Position numbers and translations under genes: made by a program. From contig SVBD01000006.1 of assembly GCA_015059045.1 (NCBI GenBank), forward strand, positions 20,947-84,946: a DNA stretch of 64,000 nucleotides, written 5' to 3'. This DNA comes from Erysipelotrichaceae bacterium. GTDB taxonomy: Bacteria; Bacillota_I; Bacilli_A; RFN20; CAG-449. This document shows, one piece after another, positions 17,663-24,787 of the stretch. A model generated the notes under the pieces. That model searched no databases. It had not been told where the DNA came from and saw nothing but the letters and a program-made list of their open reading frames with translations. Numbering within the stretch: the first letter of the stretch is position 1; each line of letters starts with the position of its first letter.

Positions 17663-18430
17663 CTATAAATTGATATTTAATTCAATTGGGCAATGATCGC
17701 TTCCATAAATGTCATTATGAATCAATGAACTTTCTAATAAATCTTTAATTCTTTCACTGATAACAAAGTAATCAATTCTCCACCCTGCATTTTTTAATCT
17801 TGCTTGGAAACGATAACTCCACCAAGTATACTTAACTTCTTCTGGATATAGATATCTAAATGTATCAATATAACCATTACTTAATAAATTAGTCATTGCC
17901 GTTCTTTCTTCAATAGTAAATCCAGGATTATGCGTATTAGCCTTTGGATTTTTTAAATCTATTTCTTGATGAGCAACATTTAAATCTCCAGCATATACAA
18001 TTGGTTTAATTAAATTTAAACGATTTAAATAGTTAACTAAATCCACTTCGAATTCCATTCTAAAATCTAAGCGTTTTAATTCATCTCCTGCATTTGGAAC
18101 ATAGCAAGCAACATAAAAGAAATTATCAAATTCTAATGTTACTACTCTTCCTTCGTCATCATATTTATTTTCATCCAATCCATAATGAACAGATAAAGGT
18201 TTAATTTTTGTAAATACTGCAACTCCTGAATATCCTTTTCTTATTTTTGAATTAGTCCAATATGTAAAATATCCTTCCGGATTAAAAGGGAATTGATCTT
18301 TAAATTCATCTTCACTTAATTTTGTTTCATTAAGAGAAAAGATATCTGCATTTAATTTATTAAATGATTCGATAAAATCTTTCTTTAGAATTGCTCTAAT
18401 ACCATTTACATTAAAAGAAACAATTTTCAT
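17663..18430 (-). CDS. xth: Exodeoxyribonuclease III (AP endonuclease)
   Basis: The endonuclease/exonuclease/phosphatase fold gives KIVSFNVNGIRA, LNETKLSE (metal Glu), YAGDLNVAH and GSDHCPIEL (catalytic Asp-His). It cuts at abasic sites during base excision repair, and Nth is encoded at 27077. I use ATG 18430, with GAGG 7 bases upstream; the ORF-track start is a TTG two codons earlier. Length is 255 residues. It diverges from the orphan gene at 18508. Confidence 0.95.
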   Translation of the reverse strand: MKIVSFNVNGIRAILKKDFIESFNKLNADIFSLNETKLSEDEFKDQFPFNPEGYFTYWTNSKIRKGYSGVAVFTKIKPLSVHYGLDENKYDDEGRVVTLEFDNFFYVACYVPNAGDELKRLDFRMEFEVDLVNYLNRLNLIKPIVYAGDLNVAHQEIDLKNPKANTHNPGFTIEERTAMTNLLSNGYIDTFRYLYPEEVKYTWWSYRFQARLKNAGWRIDYFVISERIKDLLESSLIHNDIYGSDHCPIELNINL

Positions 18431-18507
18431 AAACAACCTCTTTCTACTATAGATATATTTTTTAATTATCTATATAATTAACTATATCATATAGGAGGCA
18501 AGGAAAA

Positions 18508-18891
18508 ATGACAAATTTAGAAATTAATAAAAAATTTAATTTAGAAATGATTTATTTCTTAAATCAAATTAAAAATAATGTTAAATCTTTTTTATCTGTT
18601 CCTACTTTAGAAAATTTAATTATTTTATTAGACGGATTTTCTTATGGTGTAATTGGTCAACTTGTAAAAGAAGCTAATGAAGATGAATATATCGTTTATA
18701 AAAGCCCAGATATCCTAGTTAAAGAAGAATTAATTAGAAATTGCTTAATTCCTGAAAGTAAACGTAGCAATACAATAAATCCTAACTATACAATGATTAT
18801 GTACTTTAAAAATAAGTACACCGATCCTAACGAAAGATTAAATAATTTTATTGATATGGCATTAAAGTGCTATACAAATGAATTAGTATAA
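18508..18891 (+). CDS. Hypothetical protein, 127 aa
   Basis: I do not recognise this protein. It is mostly helical in character, with FNLEMIYFLNQIKNNVKSF at the start, LIILLDGFSYGVIGQLVKEA in the middle and a conserved-looking C-terminus (NERLNNFIDMALKC). No signal peptide or membrane segment is evident. SD AGGAGG lies 10 bases upstream of ATG, and a strong terminator follows, so it is a real single-gene unit. It lies between xth and the toxin-antitoxin pair on the opposite strand. Confidence 0.75.
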   Translation: MTNLEINKKFNLEMIYFLNQIKNNVKSFLSVPTLENLIILLDGFSYGVIGQLVKEANEDEYIVYKSPDILVKEELIRNCLIPESKRSNTINPNYTMIMYFKNKYTDPNERLNNFIDMALKCYTNELV

Positions 18892-18914
18892 ACACTCAAA
18901 AAGAGTGTTTTTTT
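18891..18914 (+). terminator. Terminator of the 127-aa gene
   Basis: AACACTC and GAGTGTT form a stem around AAAAA, followed by seven T on the plus strand. It starts at the stop codon of the 18508 gene and touches the 3' end of the convergent hepT-like gene, for which it may serve as a weaker terminator. Confidence 0.8.
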
Positions 18915-19257
18915 ATACACTCTTTAATTCTTTTTCTAACTCTTTTTTTAATTCATAGATATCCCTAGATACTATTTCATAAACAATGCTATAGTCCGTT
19001 TTTCCATAATCATGAACTATCCCATTTCTAAAACCAATTATATTTCCCCATTCAATATTTGAATGAAGTAATTTATATTCTTTTGAAATATGATTAATAT
19101 TTTCAACTAATTGAACTAAGCGAAACATTGTCGCATCAATAACTATTTGACTATTCAATAATTCTTTATAAGTCAATTCTTTAGTATAAGTAATAATTGA
19201 ATTTATATTTTCAATAACTTTATTTATATAATATTTATCATCTTTTTTATTATCCAT
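18913..19257 (-). CDS. HepT-like HEPN toxin
   Basis: A 114-residue all-helical HEPN protein (DUF86 family). The catalytic R-x4-H-x-Y motif is present as RNGIVHDY (Arg77, His82, Tyr84). In HEPN-MNT pairs this is a ribonuclease toxin, or is silenced by AMPylation of its Tyr by the partner. The partner gene overlaps its start by 8 bases. The start has no separate promoter, so both are made from one message. All key residues are intact, so the toxin is probably active. Confidence 0.88.
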   Translation of the reverse strand: MDNKKDDKYYINKVIENINSIITYTKELTYKELLNSQIVIDATMFRLVQLVENINHISKEYKLLHSNIEWGNIIGFRNGIVHDYGKTDYSIVYEIVSRDIYELKKELEKELKSV

Positions 19258-19726
19258 AGATTTTTATTCCATCTTTCATAATTTCTTGTAATAATTCTTC
19301 ATTATTCATTAAATCAGAAAGTCTCAATAAATCTATTTTTTTATGTAATACTGTTCGTAGTTCTTCAATTAACCCAATAAATTCTAATCCCTTTAACGAC
19401 GTTGAAACACAAAGATCAACGTCACTTAAATCATTTGCATATCCTTTTGCATAACTTCCAAATAAATAGCAAAAAAGAACCTTGTCTGATCGTTTATCTA
19501 ATATGCTTCTTACATTTTCTTTTATTTTATCTATACTCAATATCCCTTTTTCATCTGTAATTTCATATTTTTGTTTTAACAATAAAAATATTTGATTTCT
19601 TTTTAAAGAATTTCCATATTGATCATTGTTTTCATATCTAATATACGTTCTCAAAGGAACCCCTGTAGTTAACGACGCATCATTAATAGTTATCCCTAAA
19701 CTTTTTCTATATTCTTTTAAGTTCAT
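19250..19726 (-). CDS. MNT nucleotidyltransferase antitoxin with N-terminal helix-turn-helix
   Basis: Two domains. Residues 1-55 resemble an XRE-type HTH (LKEYRKSLGITINDASLTTGVPLRTYIRYE). Residues 70-158 form a minimal nucleotidyltransferase with GS-x10-D-x-D (Gly90, Ser91, Asp102, Asp104) and a third Asp in KKIDLL. MNT antitoxins AMPylate their HEPN partner; the HTH would let this one also repress its own promoter. I choose ATG 19726 over 19738: GGTGA sits 5 bases upstream, and the promoter's start site would fall near 19738. The pair interrupts the usual recA-rny neighbourhood, consistent with acquisition. Confidence 0.87.
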   Translation of the reverse strand: MNLKEYRKSLGITINDASLTTGVPLRTYIRYENNDQYGNSLKRNQIFLLLKQKYEITDEKGILSIDKIKENVRSILDKRSDKVLFCYLFGSYAKGYANDLSDVDLCVSTSLKGLEFIGLIEELRTVLHKKIDLLRLSDLMNNEELLQEIMKDGIKIYG

Positions 19727-19742
19727 ATAAATCACCATTTAA

Positions 19743-19793
19743 AGATTAACACCAATTGACATATTTGTCAAATCAAAAATTGCCATTTTGGCA
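19743..19793 (-). promoter_or_regulatory. Toxin-antitoxin promoter and palindromic operators
   Basis: On the minus strand TTGACA, a 17-base spacer and TAATCT form a near-consensus promoter (plus-strand 19766-19771 and 19743-19748). TTGACA is one arm of the palindrome TTGACA-AATA-TGTCAA (19756-19771). A second perfect palindrome, TGCCA-AAA-TGGCA on that strand (19781-19793), lies just upstream. Both suit autoregulation by the HTH domain of the antitoxin. Confidence 0.65.
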
Positions 19794-19881
19794 CTTGACA
19801 TTATATTTTATGTGCCATTTGTTTTGTATTACATAAAATAAATTCGTTTTAACTTCCCATTATTTTTTCATAATCTAATAA

Positions 19882-19910
19882 AAATACTCCCAAATGGGAG
19901 TATTTAAACT
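19882..19910 (-). terminator. recA terminator
   Basis: AAATACTCCC and GGGAGTATTT form a perfect 10-base stem with a 4-base loop just after the recA stop codon. On the minus strand it is followed by T-rich sequence. Confidence 0.85.
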
Positions 19911-20901
19911 ATTTAGCTTGTTCTTCTAATACTTTAGAAACTAATTCTTCATAGACATCTGGATTATCATTTAAGAACTTAAGAGTATTATCTTTACCTT
20001 GACCGACTCTTTCACCTAATACTTCAAACCAAGATCCTGATTTTTTAGCAAGTCCATATTGTAACGCTAATTCTAATACTTCGCTTGCTTTAGATAATCC
20101 TTTACCGTAGATTAAATCAACTTTACAGCTCTTAAATGGTGGAGCAACTTTGTTTTTAACAATTTTAACATTGATTTGATTACCAATAATTTTATCGCCT
20201 TCTTTTAAAGCTTCACCTTTTCTAATATCCATTCTTACTGTTGCGTAGAATTTTAATGCTCTACCACCAGTAGTAACTTCTGGATTACCATACATAACAC
20301 CAACTTTTTCTCTTAATTGGTTGATAAAGATAACTGTACATCCTGTCTTATTTAATACACCTGCTAGTTTTCTCATTGCTTTGGACATTAATCTAGCATG
20401 AGCGCCTACTGAGTTATCTGACATTTCACCTTCAAGTTCAACTTGTGGTACTAAAGCTGCAACAGAGTCAACAACTACAATATCAATTGCTTCTGATTTC
20501 GCTAACATTTCAACGATTTCAAGAGCTTGTTCACCATTATCTGGTTGAGATAAAATAAGTTCATCTGTATCTACACCTAATTGTTGAGCGTAACTTGGAT
20601 CAATTGCATGTTCTGCATCAACAAATGCAGCTCTTCCACCAGCTTTTTGACATTCGCTAACAGCAGTTAAAGCAAGAGTTGTTTTACCACTTGATTCTGG
20701 TCCATAAATTTCAATAATTCTTCCTTTTGGATAGCCACCTATTCCTAAAGCATTATCAACCAAAATAGATCCTGAGTGAATGATATCAATATTTAATGCT
20801 GGTTTTTCACCAAGTTTCATTACCGAGCCTTTACCGAATAACTTTTCAATATCTTTTAAAGTCGATTCTAATTTTTCTTCTTTTGTTTTTTCAATTGCCA
20901 T
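19909..20901 (-). CDS. recA: Recombinase A
   Basis: ATP-dependent strand-exchange protein and SOS coprotease. Walker A is [10 protein letters not shown], followed by VDAEHAIDP, then [10 protein letters not shown] (Walker B) and [16 protein letters not shown] (L2 loop region). Length 330 is slightly short because the acidic C-terminal tail is brief. SD AGGAGGT lies 8 bases before ATG. It follows cinA and pgsA in the Bacilli order. No SOS box is obvious in the 32-base gap upstream. Confidence 0.98.
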   Translation of the reverse strand: MAIEKTKEEKLESTLKDIEKLFGKGSVMKLGEKPALNIDIIHSGSILVDNALGIGGYPKGRIIEIYGPESSGKTTLALTAVSECQKAGGRAAFVDAEHAIDPSYAQQLGVDTDELILSQPDNGEQALEIVEMLAKSEAIDIVVVDSVAALVPQVELEGEMSDNSVGAHARLMSKAMRKLAGVLNKTGCTVIFINQLREKVGVMYGNPEVTTGGRALKFYATVRMDIRKGEALKEGDKIIGNQINVKIVKNKVAPPFKSCKVDLIYGKGLSKASEVLELALQYGLAKKSGSWFEVLGERVGQGKDNTLKFLNDNPDVYEELVSKVLEEQAK

Positions 20902-20933
20902 TTTTTTGACCTCCTATATATTAATTATCGAAT

Positions 20934-21410
20934 TTATTGATTTTTTACTAATTTTTTTTCAATTATTTTAAATCCTTCTAAAACCACTTGTTCTCTAATA
21001 GAATTTCTATCTCCCTTGAAATGATATTCATATACTTCCACTTTATTTAAATAACATATTCCAATATAGACTAATCCAACTTCTTTATTTTCCATTGCAA
21101 TTGGTCCTGCATTACCCGTGAATGAAATACAAATATCACTAGAAAGTAATTTTGAAGTTTTTTCACACATTTGATAAGCGATTTCTTTTGAAACTACTCC
21201 ATGTGTATTTATTAAATCAACTGGTATCTTTAATAAGTTTTCTTTTACTTCATTTTGATAAGTAACAAGAGCCCCTTTAAAGAAACTAGATACTCCACTA
21301 AAAGAAGTGATAGTAGAAGCAAATAATCCACCAGTTAGTGATTCACAAGAACTTAAAGTTAATTTACTTTCTTTTAATAATTCAATTACTTTATTAATTT
21401 GATTATTCAT
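20934..21410 (-). CDS. CinA C-terminal domain protein (nicotinamide-nucleotide amidase type)
   Basis: Only the C-terminal domain of CinA is present (158 residues): SKLTLSSCESLTGGLFASTITSFSG, FKGALVTYQNEVK and SFTGNAGP, the PncC deamidase signature. The N-terminal MoCF/COG1058 domain found in B. subtilis CinA is absent, and no debris of it precedes the start, which overlaps pgsA by 8 bases. It should hydrolyse NMN to NaMN in NAD salvage. Conserved position before recA. Confidence 0.9.
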   Translation of the reverse strand: MNNQINKVIELLKESKLTLSSCESLTGGLFASTITSFSGVSSFFKGALVTYQNEVKENLLKIPVDLINTHGVVSKEIAYQMCEKTSKLLSSDICISFTGNAGPIAMENKEVGLVYIGICYLNKVEVYEYHFKGDRNSIREQVVLEGFKIIEKKLVKNQ

Positions 21411-21990
21411 CTTTAAACACTTCTCTATTTTGAATAATATATACTACCATTGAAAGAAGCGAACATACTCCTGCAATATAGCATAAAATATAAGAAACAT
21501 TAACATCCCATGGGATGAAAGAGAATGGGAAATCGTTTAATAAAACTAAAGAAATTGCTACCATTTGGAATACAGTTTTTAATTTACCCCAAATATTCGC
21601 CGCAACTACTTTGTTTTTAGTAACTGCAATTAATCTAACAGCATCAACAACAATATCACGAGCAATCATCACAACTGCAACAATTACTAATTGAGGAATT
21701 CTACTAGCAAGGATGATGATAGTTGAATTTACTAATAATTTATCTGCAATAGGATCCATAAATTTACCATATGTAGTAACTAGATTGTATTTTCTTGCGA
21801 TGTATCCATCTAAGAAATCACTAATAGATGCAACTACAAAGATAATAAAACTAATAAAGTATTCTAATGAAATATCATTAAATAAAATAGGCATATTTAC
21901 TCCGCATTTTGTCCATGGGAATAAAAGCATAAAAATAATAAATATTACACATGCCATTCTAAATGTTGTTATTTTATTAGGTAGATTCAT
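21403..21990 (-). CDS. pgsA: CDP-diacylglycerol--glycerol-3-phosphate 3-phosphatidyltransferase
   Basis: Integral membrane enzyme that commits CDP-DAG to phosphatidylglycerol. The CDP-alcohol phosphotransferase motif is complete: DGYIARKYNLVTTYGKFMDPIAD. About five to six hydrophobic segments fit the family. I use ATG 21990 (MNLPNKITTF), with GAAGGAA 5 bases upstream. The longer ORF start would run into the RNase P RNA. Length is 195 residues. Confidence 0.95.
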   Translation of the reverse strand: MNLPNKITTFRMACVIFIIFMLLFPWTKCGVNMPILFNDISLEYFISFIIFVVASISDFLDGYIARKYNLVTTYGKFMDPIADKLLVNSTIIILASRIPQLVIVAVVMIARDIVVDAVRLIAVTKNKVVAANIWGKLKTVFQMVAISLVLLNDFPFSFIPWDVNVSYILCYIAGVCSLLSMVVYIIQNREVFKDE

Positions 21991-22018
21991 GTTAATTCCT
22001 TCTTTCTTAAATATCGAG

Positions 22019-22360
22019 TCTTTGACCCTGTAAGCCATGTTTTGTCGAGGATAATTATTTATCTATGCAATGCATGCTAGAGTTAAATTCGTTTCTTCAC
22101 TCCAACTTCCCTTACCAAATTTAGGTTTCTCGCTTGAGGGGTTTACCGCGTTCCACTTTATTCTTTCGAATAAACTCCGTCACTGTGGCACTTTCAAAAG
22201 GTTGACCATGTCTTTCGATTTAGGTTTTCCTTTGCCGTTAGGTGCTCCCACCTACCTAAGGTTATTTTTTCCCTTAGCACAAACACTACAACCATCACAG
22301 GTTGTGCGAGCATGGACTTTCCTCTAATAGTTTCCTATCAGCAATTATCCGGGTCAAAGG
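22019..22360 (-). ncRNA. rnpB: RNase P RNA, class B type
   Basis: On the minus strand the RNA starts with TTTGACCC and ends with GGGTCAAA (P1 helix). Hallmark stretches appear in order: GAGGAAAGTCCATGCTC, CACAGTGACGGAG, GTGGAACGCGGTAAACCCC and GGCTTACA near the 3' end. About 340 bases fits the Bacillus-type RNA. It lies between gpsB and pgsA; gpsB-rnpB adjacency is also found in Bacillus. The plus-strand 85-aa ORF at 22070 is its antisense shadow. Confidence 0.95.
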
Positions 22361-22732
22361 TTATTTGTTATAAATAGAGTTTGGATCAATTCCAGCCTTA
22401 AATAGAGCTTGTTCTAATAGCGAAATCTTTTTTAACAAATCAATGTTTGACATATTTACTCCCGAATCGTTTTCGGAAATATTCTTTAATTTGTCATTTA
22501 ATATTTCATTTTGAACTTCAGCGCTATCTAAACGTTCTTTATAGATTTTACATGTTTTTTGAAGTTCAATTACAGATGTTTTTACCTCTTGTAAATATTG
22601 TTCCATCAAAGCATAATCTTTAATAACTAAATCTAAAAATTCATCGACTTCTAATGGGTCATACCCCATTTTCTTACCTTTGAATTCTTTATCAACAATT
22701 TTTTGAGGTGTTAATAATAATTTTACTTCCAT
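22361..22732 (-). CDS. gpsB: GpsB-like DivIVA-domain cell division protein
   Basis: A 123-residue protein. The N-terminal DivIVA/GpsB domain is present as TPQKIVDKEFKGKKMGYDPLEVDEFLD, followed by a coiled coil to the C-terminus. GpsB moves PBP1-type synthases between sidewall and septum. I use ATG 22732, with AAGGAG 6 bases upstream; the track start at 22861 adds an unrelated hydrophobic leader that overlaps the next gene. It ends right at the 5' end of rnpB. Confidence 0.92.
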   Translation of the reverse strand: MEVKLLLTPQKIVDKEFKGKKMGYDPLEVDEFLDLVIKDYALMEQYLQEVKTSVIELQKTCKIYKERLDSAEVQNEILNDKLKNISENDSGVNMSNIDLLKKISLLEQALFKAGIDPNSIYNK

Positions 22733-22833
22733 GTTTTTCTCCTTAAAAGACTGCATATTAATTATAAACAATTTTACTATATAAGTAAATATTTCATAAT
22801 TTATTAACAAGAAAAAAGGAGAGTAAACTCTCC

Positions 22834-23289
22834 TTAGTTTGTTCCTTGACAGCAACAGCAAACTTGAACGCAGTTAACATTAGATAGAACGCAAAGATTT
22901 CTTTTTGCAAAGCAACAACAGACTAAGAATCTAACCTTAGCGGTTGTCTTAATATATCTTTGACATTCCATTACCATTGTTTGATAAGTAATAGTTGCTG
23001 TTTCTCCTACTGGTAAATCACCAATAAGAATGTTAGTTAAATCAGCATTTTCTAAAGTTGTACCATTGACTGTTACGGTATTTGGCATCAACGCTAATGC
23101 CTTATTCAAAGGCAATGTCATTACCACGTTTCTCATAACTTGATCTGAGTTATTAGTTATGGTAACCGTATAAGTAATCTCATTACAAACTCTAGTTATT
23201 GCAACATTACTAGTAACAACAACACTTACACCACAATCTTCCGTTGACGGAACACATTGAGTATATGCTAGATTTTGGCAATTATACAT
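22834..23289 (-). CDS. Cys-rich DUF11-domain protein
   Basis: The 151-residue protein has one DUF11-like beta-sandwich (ITYTVTITNNSDQVMRNVVMTLPL, then NILIGDLPVGETATITYQT). It is flanked by Cys-rich ends and holds 14 Cys in all, with CCC and CCCC clusters near the C-terminus. No signal peptide is seen (MYNCQNLAYTQC). DUF11 proteins without signals and with Cys clusters are known among spore or exosporium surface proteins of Firmicutes, so a cross-linked spore-surface role is possible. That remains inference. SD AGGTGA precedes ATG. The gene stands alone. Confidence 0.72.
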   Translation of the reverse strand: MYNCQNLAYTQCVPSTEDCGVSVVVTSNVAITRVCNEITYTVTITNNSDQVMRNVVMTLPLNKALALMPNTVTVNGTTLENADLTNILIGDLPVGETATITYQTMVMECQRYIKTTAKVRFLVCCCFAKRNLCVLSNVNCVQVCCCCQGTN

Positions 23290-23306
23290 ATATTCACCTA
23301 CTTTTC

Positions 23307-23322
23307 GAACAAAACATTGTTC
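23307..23322 (-). promoter_or_regulatory. Palindrome upstream of the DUF11 gene
   Basis: GAACAA-TGTT-TTGTTC on the minus strand is a perfect 6-base palindrome 18 bases before the start codon of the Cys-rich gene. Just upstream is CATATAAATA, which resembles the -10 of mother-cell sporulation sigma factors. No independent support is available, so this is only a candidate control region. Confidence 0.3.
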
Positions 23323-23402
23323 ACTTATTTATATGTAAGTAATAACTAATAAGTTATTTAATTTTTAAAAATATTCAATTATACTTAAATATGGTGATAA
23401 AT

Positions 23403-24128
23403 ATGGAAGCTTTTAAGAAAATATTAAAAAATCGTCATACATTAGTGTTTATGGATTTTGAAGGAACACAATTCTCTCATGAAATTATTGCAATTGGTTT
23501 ATGCAAAACTCATTGTGATGATAGTGGAATGATTGATGGGGATTATCAAACATATAAAAGATATGTTAAAAGTTATGGCCCAATTGGAAAAATTGTTAAT
23601 CGTATGACTAATATTACTCCAGAGATTTTAAAAGAAGAAGGTGTTACTTTTGAAACCGCATTACAAGAAATTAGAGAATTTGTCGGTGACGATATTAACG
23701 ATACAGCATTTATTGCGTTTGGATCTAACGATGTAAAAATGATTATTGATTCTTTAAAATATTCTAAACCAACAAACGATCATATTGGTCTTGATATTTG
23801 CAAACACTCTATCGACTTTTTAGCGTTTTTAAGCCAATTTATTAAAGATGATAAAGGAAACAATTACTCTTTAGTAAATTACTTAAAACTATATAATAAA
23901 GAACCATTTGGTCAAAGTCACGATCCACTTAACGACGCAATTGATTTAATGAATCTTTATAAAGAATTTATGGACAATAAAGAAATTCGTTCTAGAGAAT
24001 ATATCAATGTAATTAAAAAGCAAAAAATTTATCCTACTCCAATTAAAAGAATTATTAATAAGTTATTAAATAACGAATGTGTTACTCCTGAAGATTTCAA
24101 AAAAGAAATTGATAAATATATCGAATAA
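23403..24128 (+). CDS. DnaQ-like DEDDh 3'-5' exonuclease
   Basis: Residues from the start read HTLVFMDFEGTQFSHEI (motif I, Asp-x-Glu), FIAFGSNDVKMI (motif II region), and GQSHDPLNDAIDLMNLY (motif III with His and Asp). The exonuclease core is therefore complete. 241 residues, no polymerase or other domain. The substrate may be RNA or single-stranded DNA, as for small oligonucleotide exonucleases. I use ATG 23403: GGTGAT lies 5 bases upstream, and TATACT at 23380-23385 would start transcription near 23391. Confidence 0.82.
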   Translation: MEAFKKILKNRHTLVFMDFEGTQFSHEIIAIGLCKTHCDDSGMIDGDYQTYKRYVKSYGPIGKIVNRMTNITPEILKEEGVTFETALQEIREFVGDDINDTAFIAFGSNDVKMIIDSLKYSKPTNDHIGLDICKHSIDFLAFLSQFIKDDKGNNYSLVNYLKLYNKEPFGQSHDPLNDAIDLMNLYKEFMDNKEIRSREYINVIKKQKIYPTPIKRIINKLLNNECVTPEDFKKEIDKYIE

Positions 24129-24172
24129 AAAAGAAAGGTTTGGTTCATAATAACTATGAGCCTTAGGTTGCT

Positions 24173-24787
24173 ATGATTAATTATCCTAACAAGAAAAGAT
24201 TAGATAACAATCTATCTATAGAAGAAAAACAAATAAAAACCAAAGAAAAGAAAATTCTTTCCGCTGCAAATAGAGGAATGGATTTTGAACACGCAGTTAA
24301 CTCTTCTAACTCTTATTATGATGATAACAACATTGCAACCATTACTAAAAGACCTACTCCAATTCGTATAGTAAAAGTAGATTACGCTCATAACGCTAGA
24401 ATCGTTGATGCCTATTTTGAAAAGCAATCAACAACTGATTACAATGGAGTTTATAAAGGAAAATATATCGATTTCGAATGTAAAGAAACCAAATCAACAA
24501 CCGCGTTAACATTTAACAATATTTCTTCACATCAAATTAAGCACTTACAAAAAGTTATTAATCATGGGGGTATTGCCTTCTTTCTAATTTACTTTGTAAG
24601 TTTAAACGAAATCTATTTATTAGATGCTTCATACGTTATTGAAAGATATACTCATAAAGAAGAAAGAAAGTCCCTTGCGCTTTCCTACATCAAAGAGAAA
24701 GGTCATCTAGTTGAACAAGGCTTTATTCCTCGTCTAAAATATCTAGACGTTGTAGATAAGGTATATTTCAATGAAGAAAATAAATAA
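24173..24787 (+). CDS. recU: Holliday junction resolvase RecU
   Basis: Dimeric endonuclease that resolves recombination junctions. The 204-residue protein has the family pattern: NRGMDFEHAVNSSN, then GKYIDFECKETKS (the E-x-K nuclease core), and SSHQIKHLQKV. It overlaps pbp by 17 bases, the recU-ponA pairing usual in Firmicutes. SD is weak (TTAGG, 7 bases before ATG). A 6-codon reading frame MSLRLL ends in an ATGA overlap with this start and could assist translation. Confidence 0.95.
   Translation: MINYPNKKRLDNNLSIEEKQIKTKEKKILSAANRGMDFEHAVNSSNSYYDDNNIATITKRPTPIRIVKVDYAHNARIVDAYFEKQSTTDYNGVYKGKYIDFECKETKSTTALTFNNISSHQIKHLQKVINHGGIAFFLIYFVSLNEIYLLDASYVIERYTHKEERKSLALSYIKEKGHLVEQGFIPRLKYLDVVDKVYFNEENK

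Noticed and set aside
22070-22327. 85-aa plus-strand ORF
   Set aside because: It is antisense to the RNase P RNA and follows its conserved bases; no SD and no recognisable protein.
24152-24175. MSLRLL leader peptide before recU
   Set aside because: Six codons ending in ATGA overlap with recU could assist coupling, but its own SD is too far away and there is no comparative support. Not listed as a gene.
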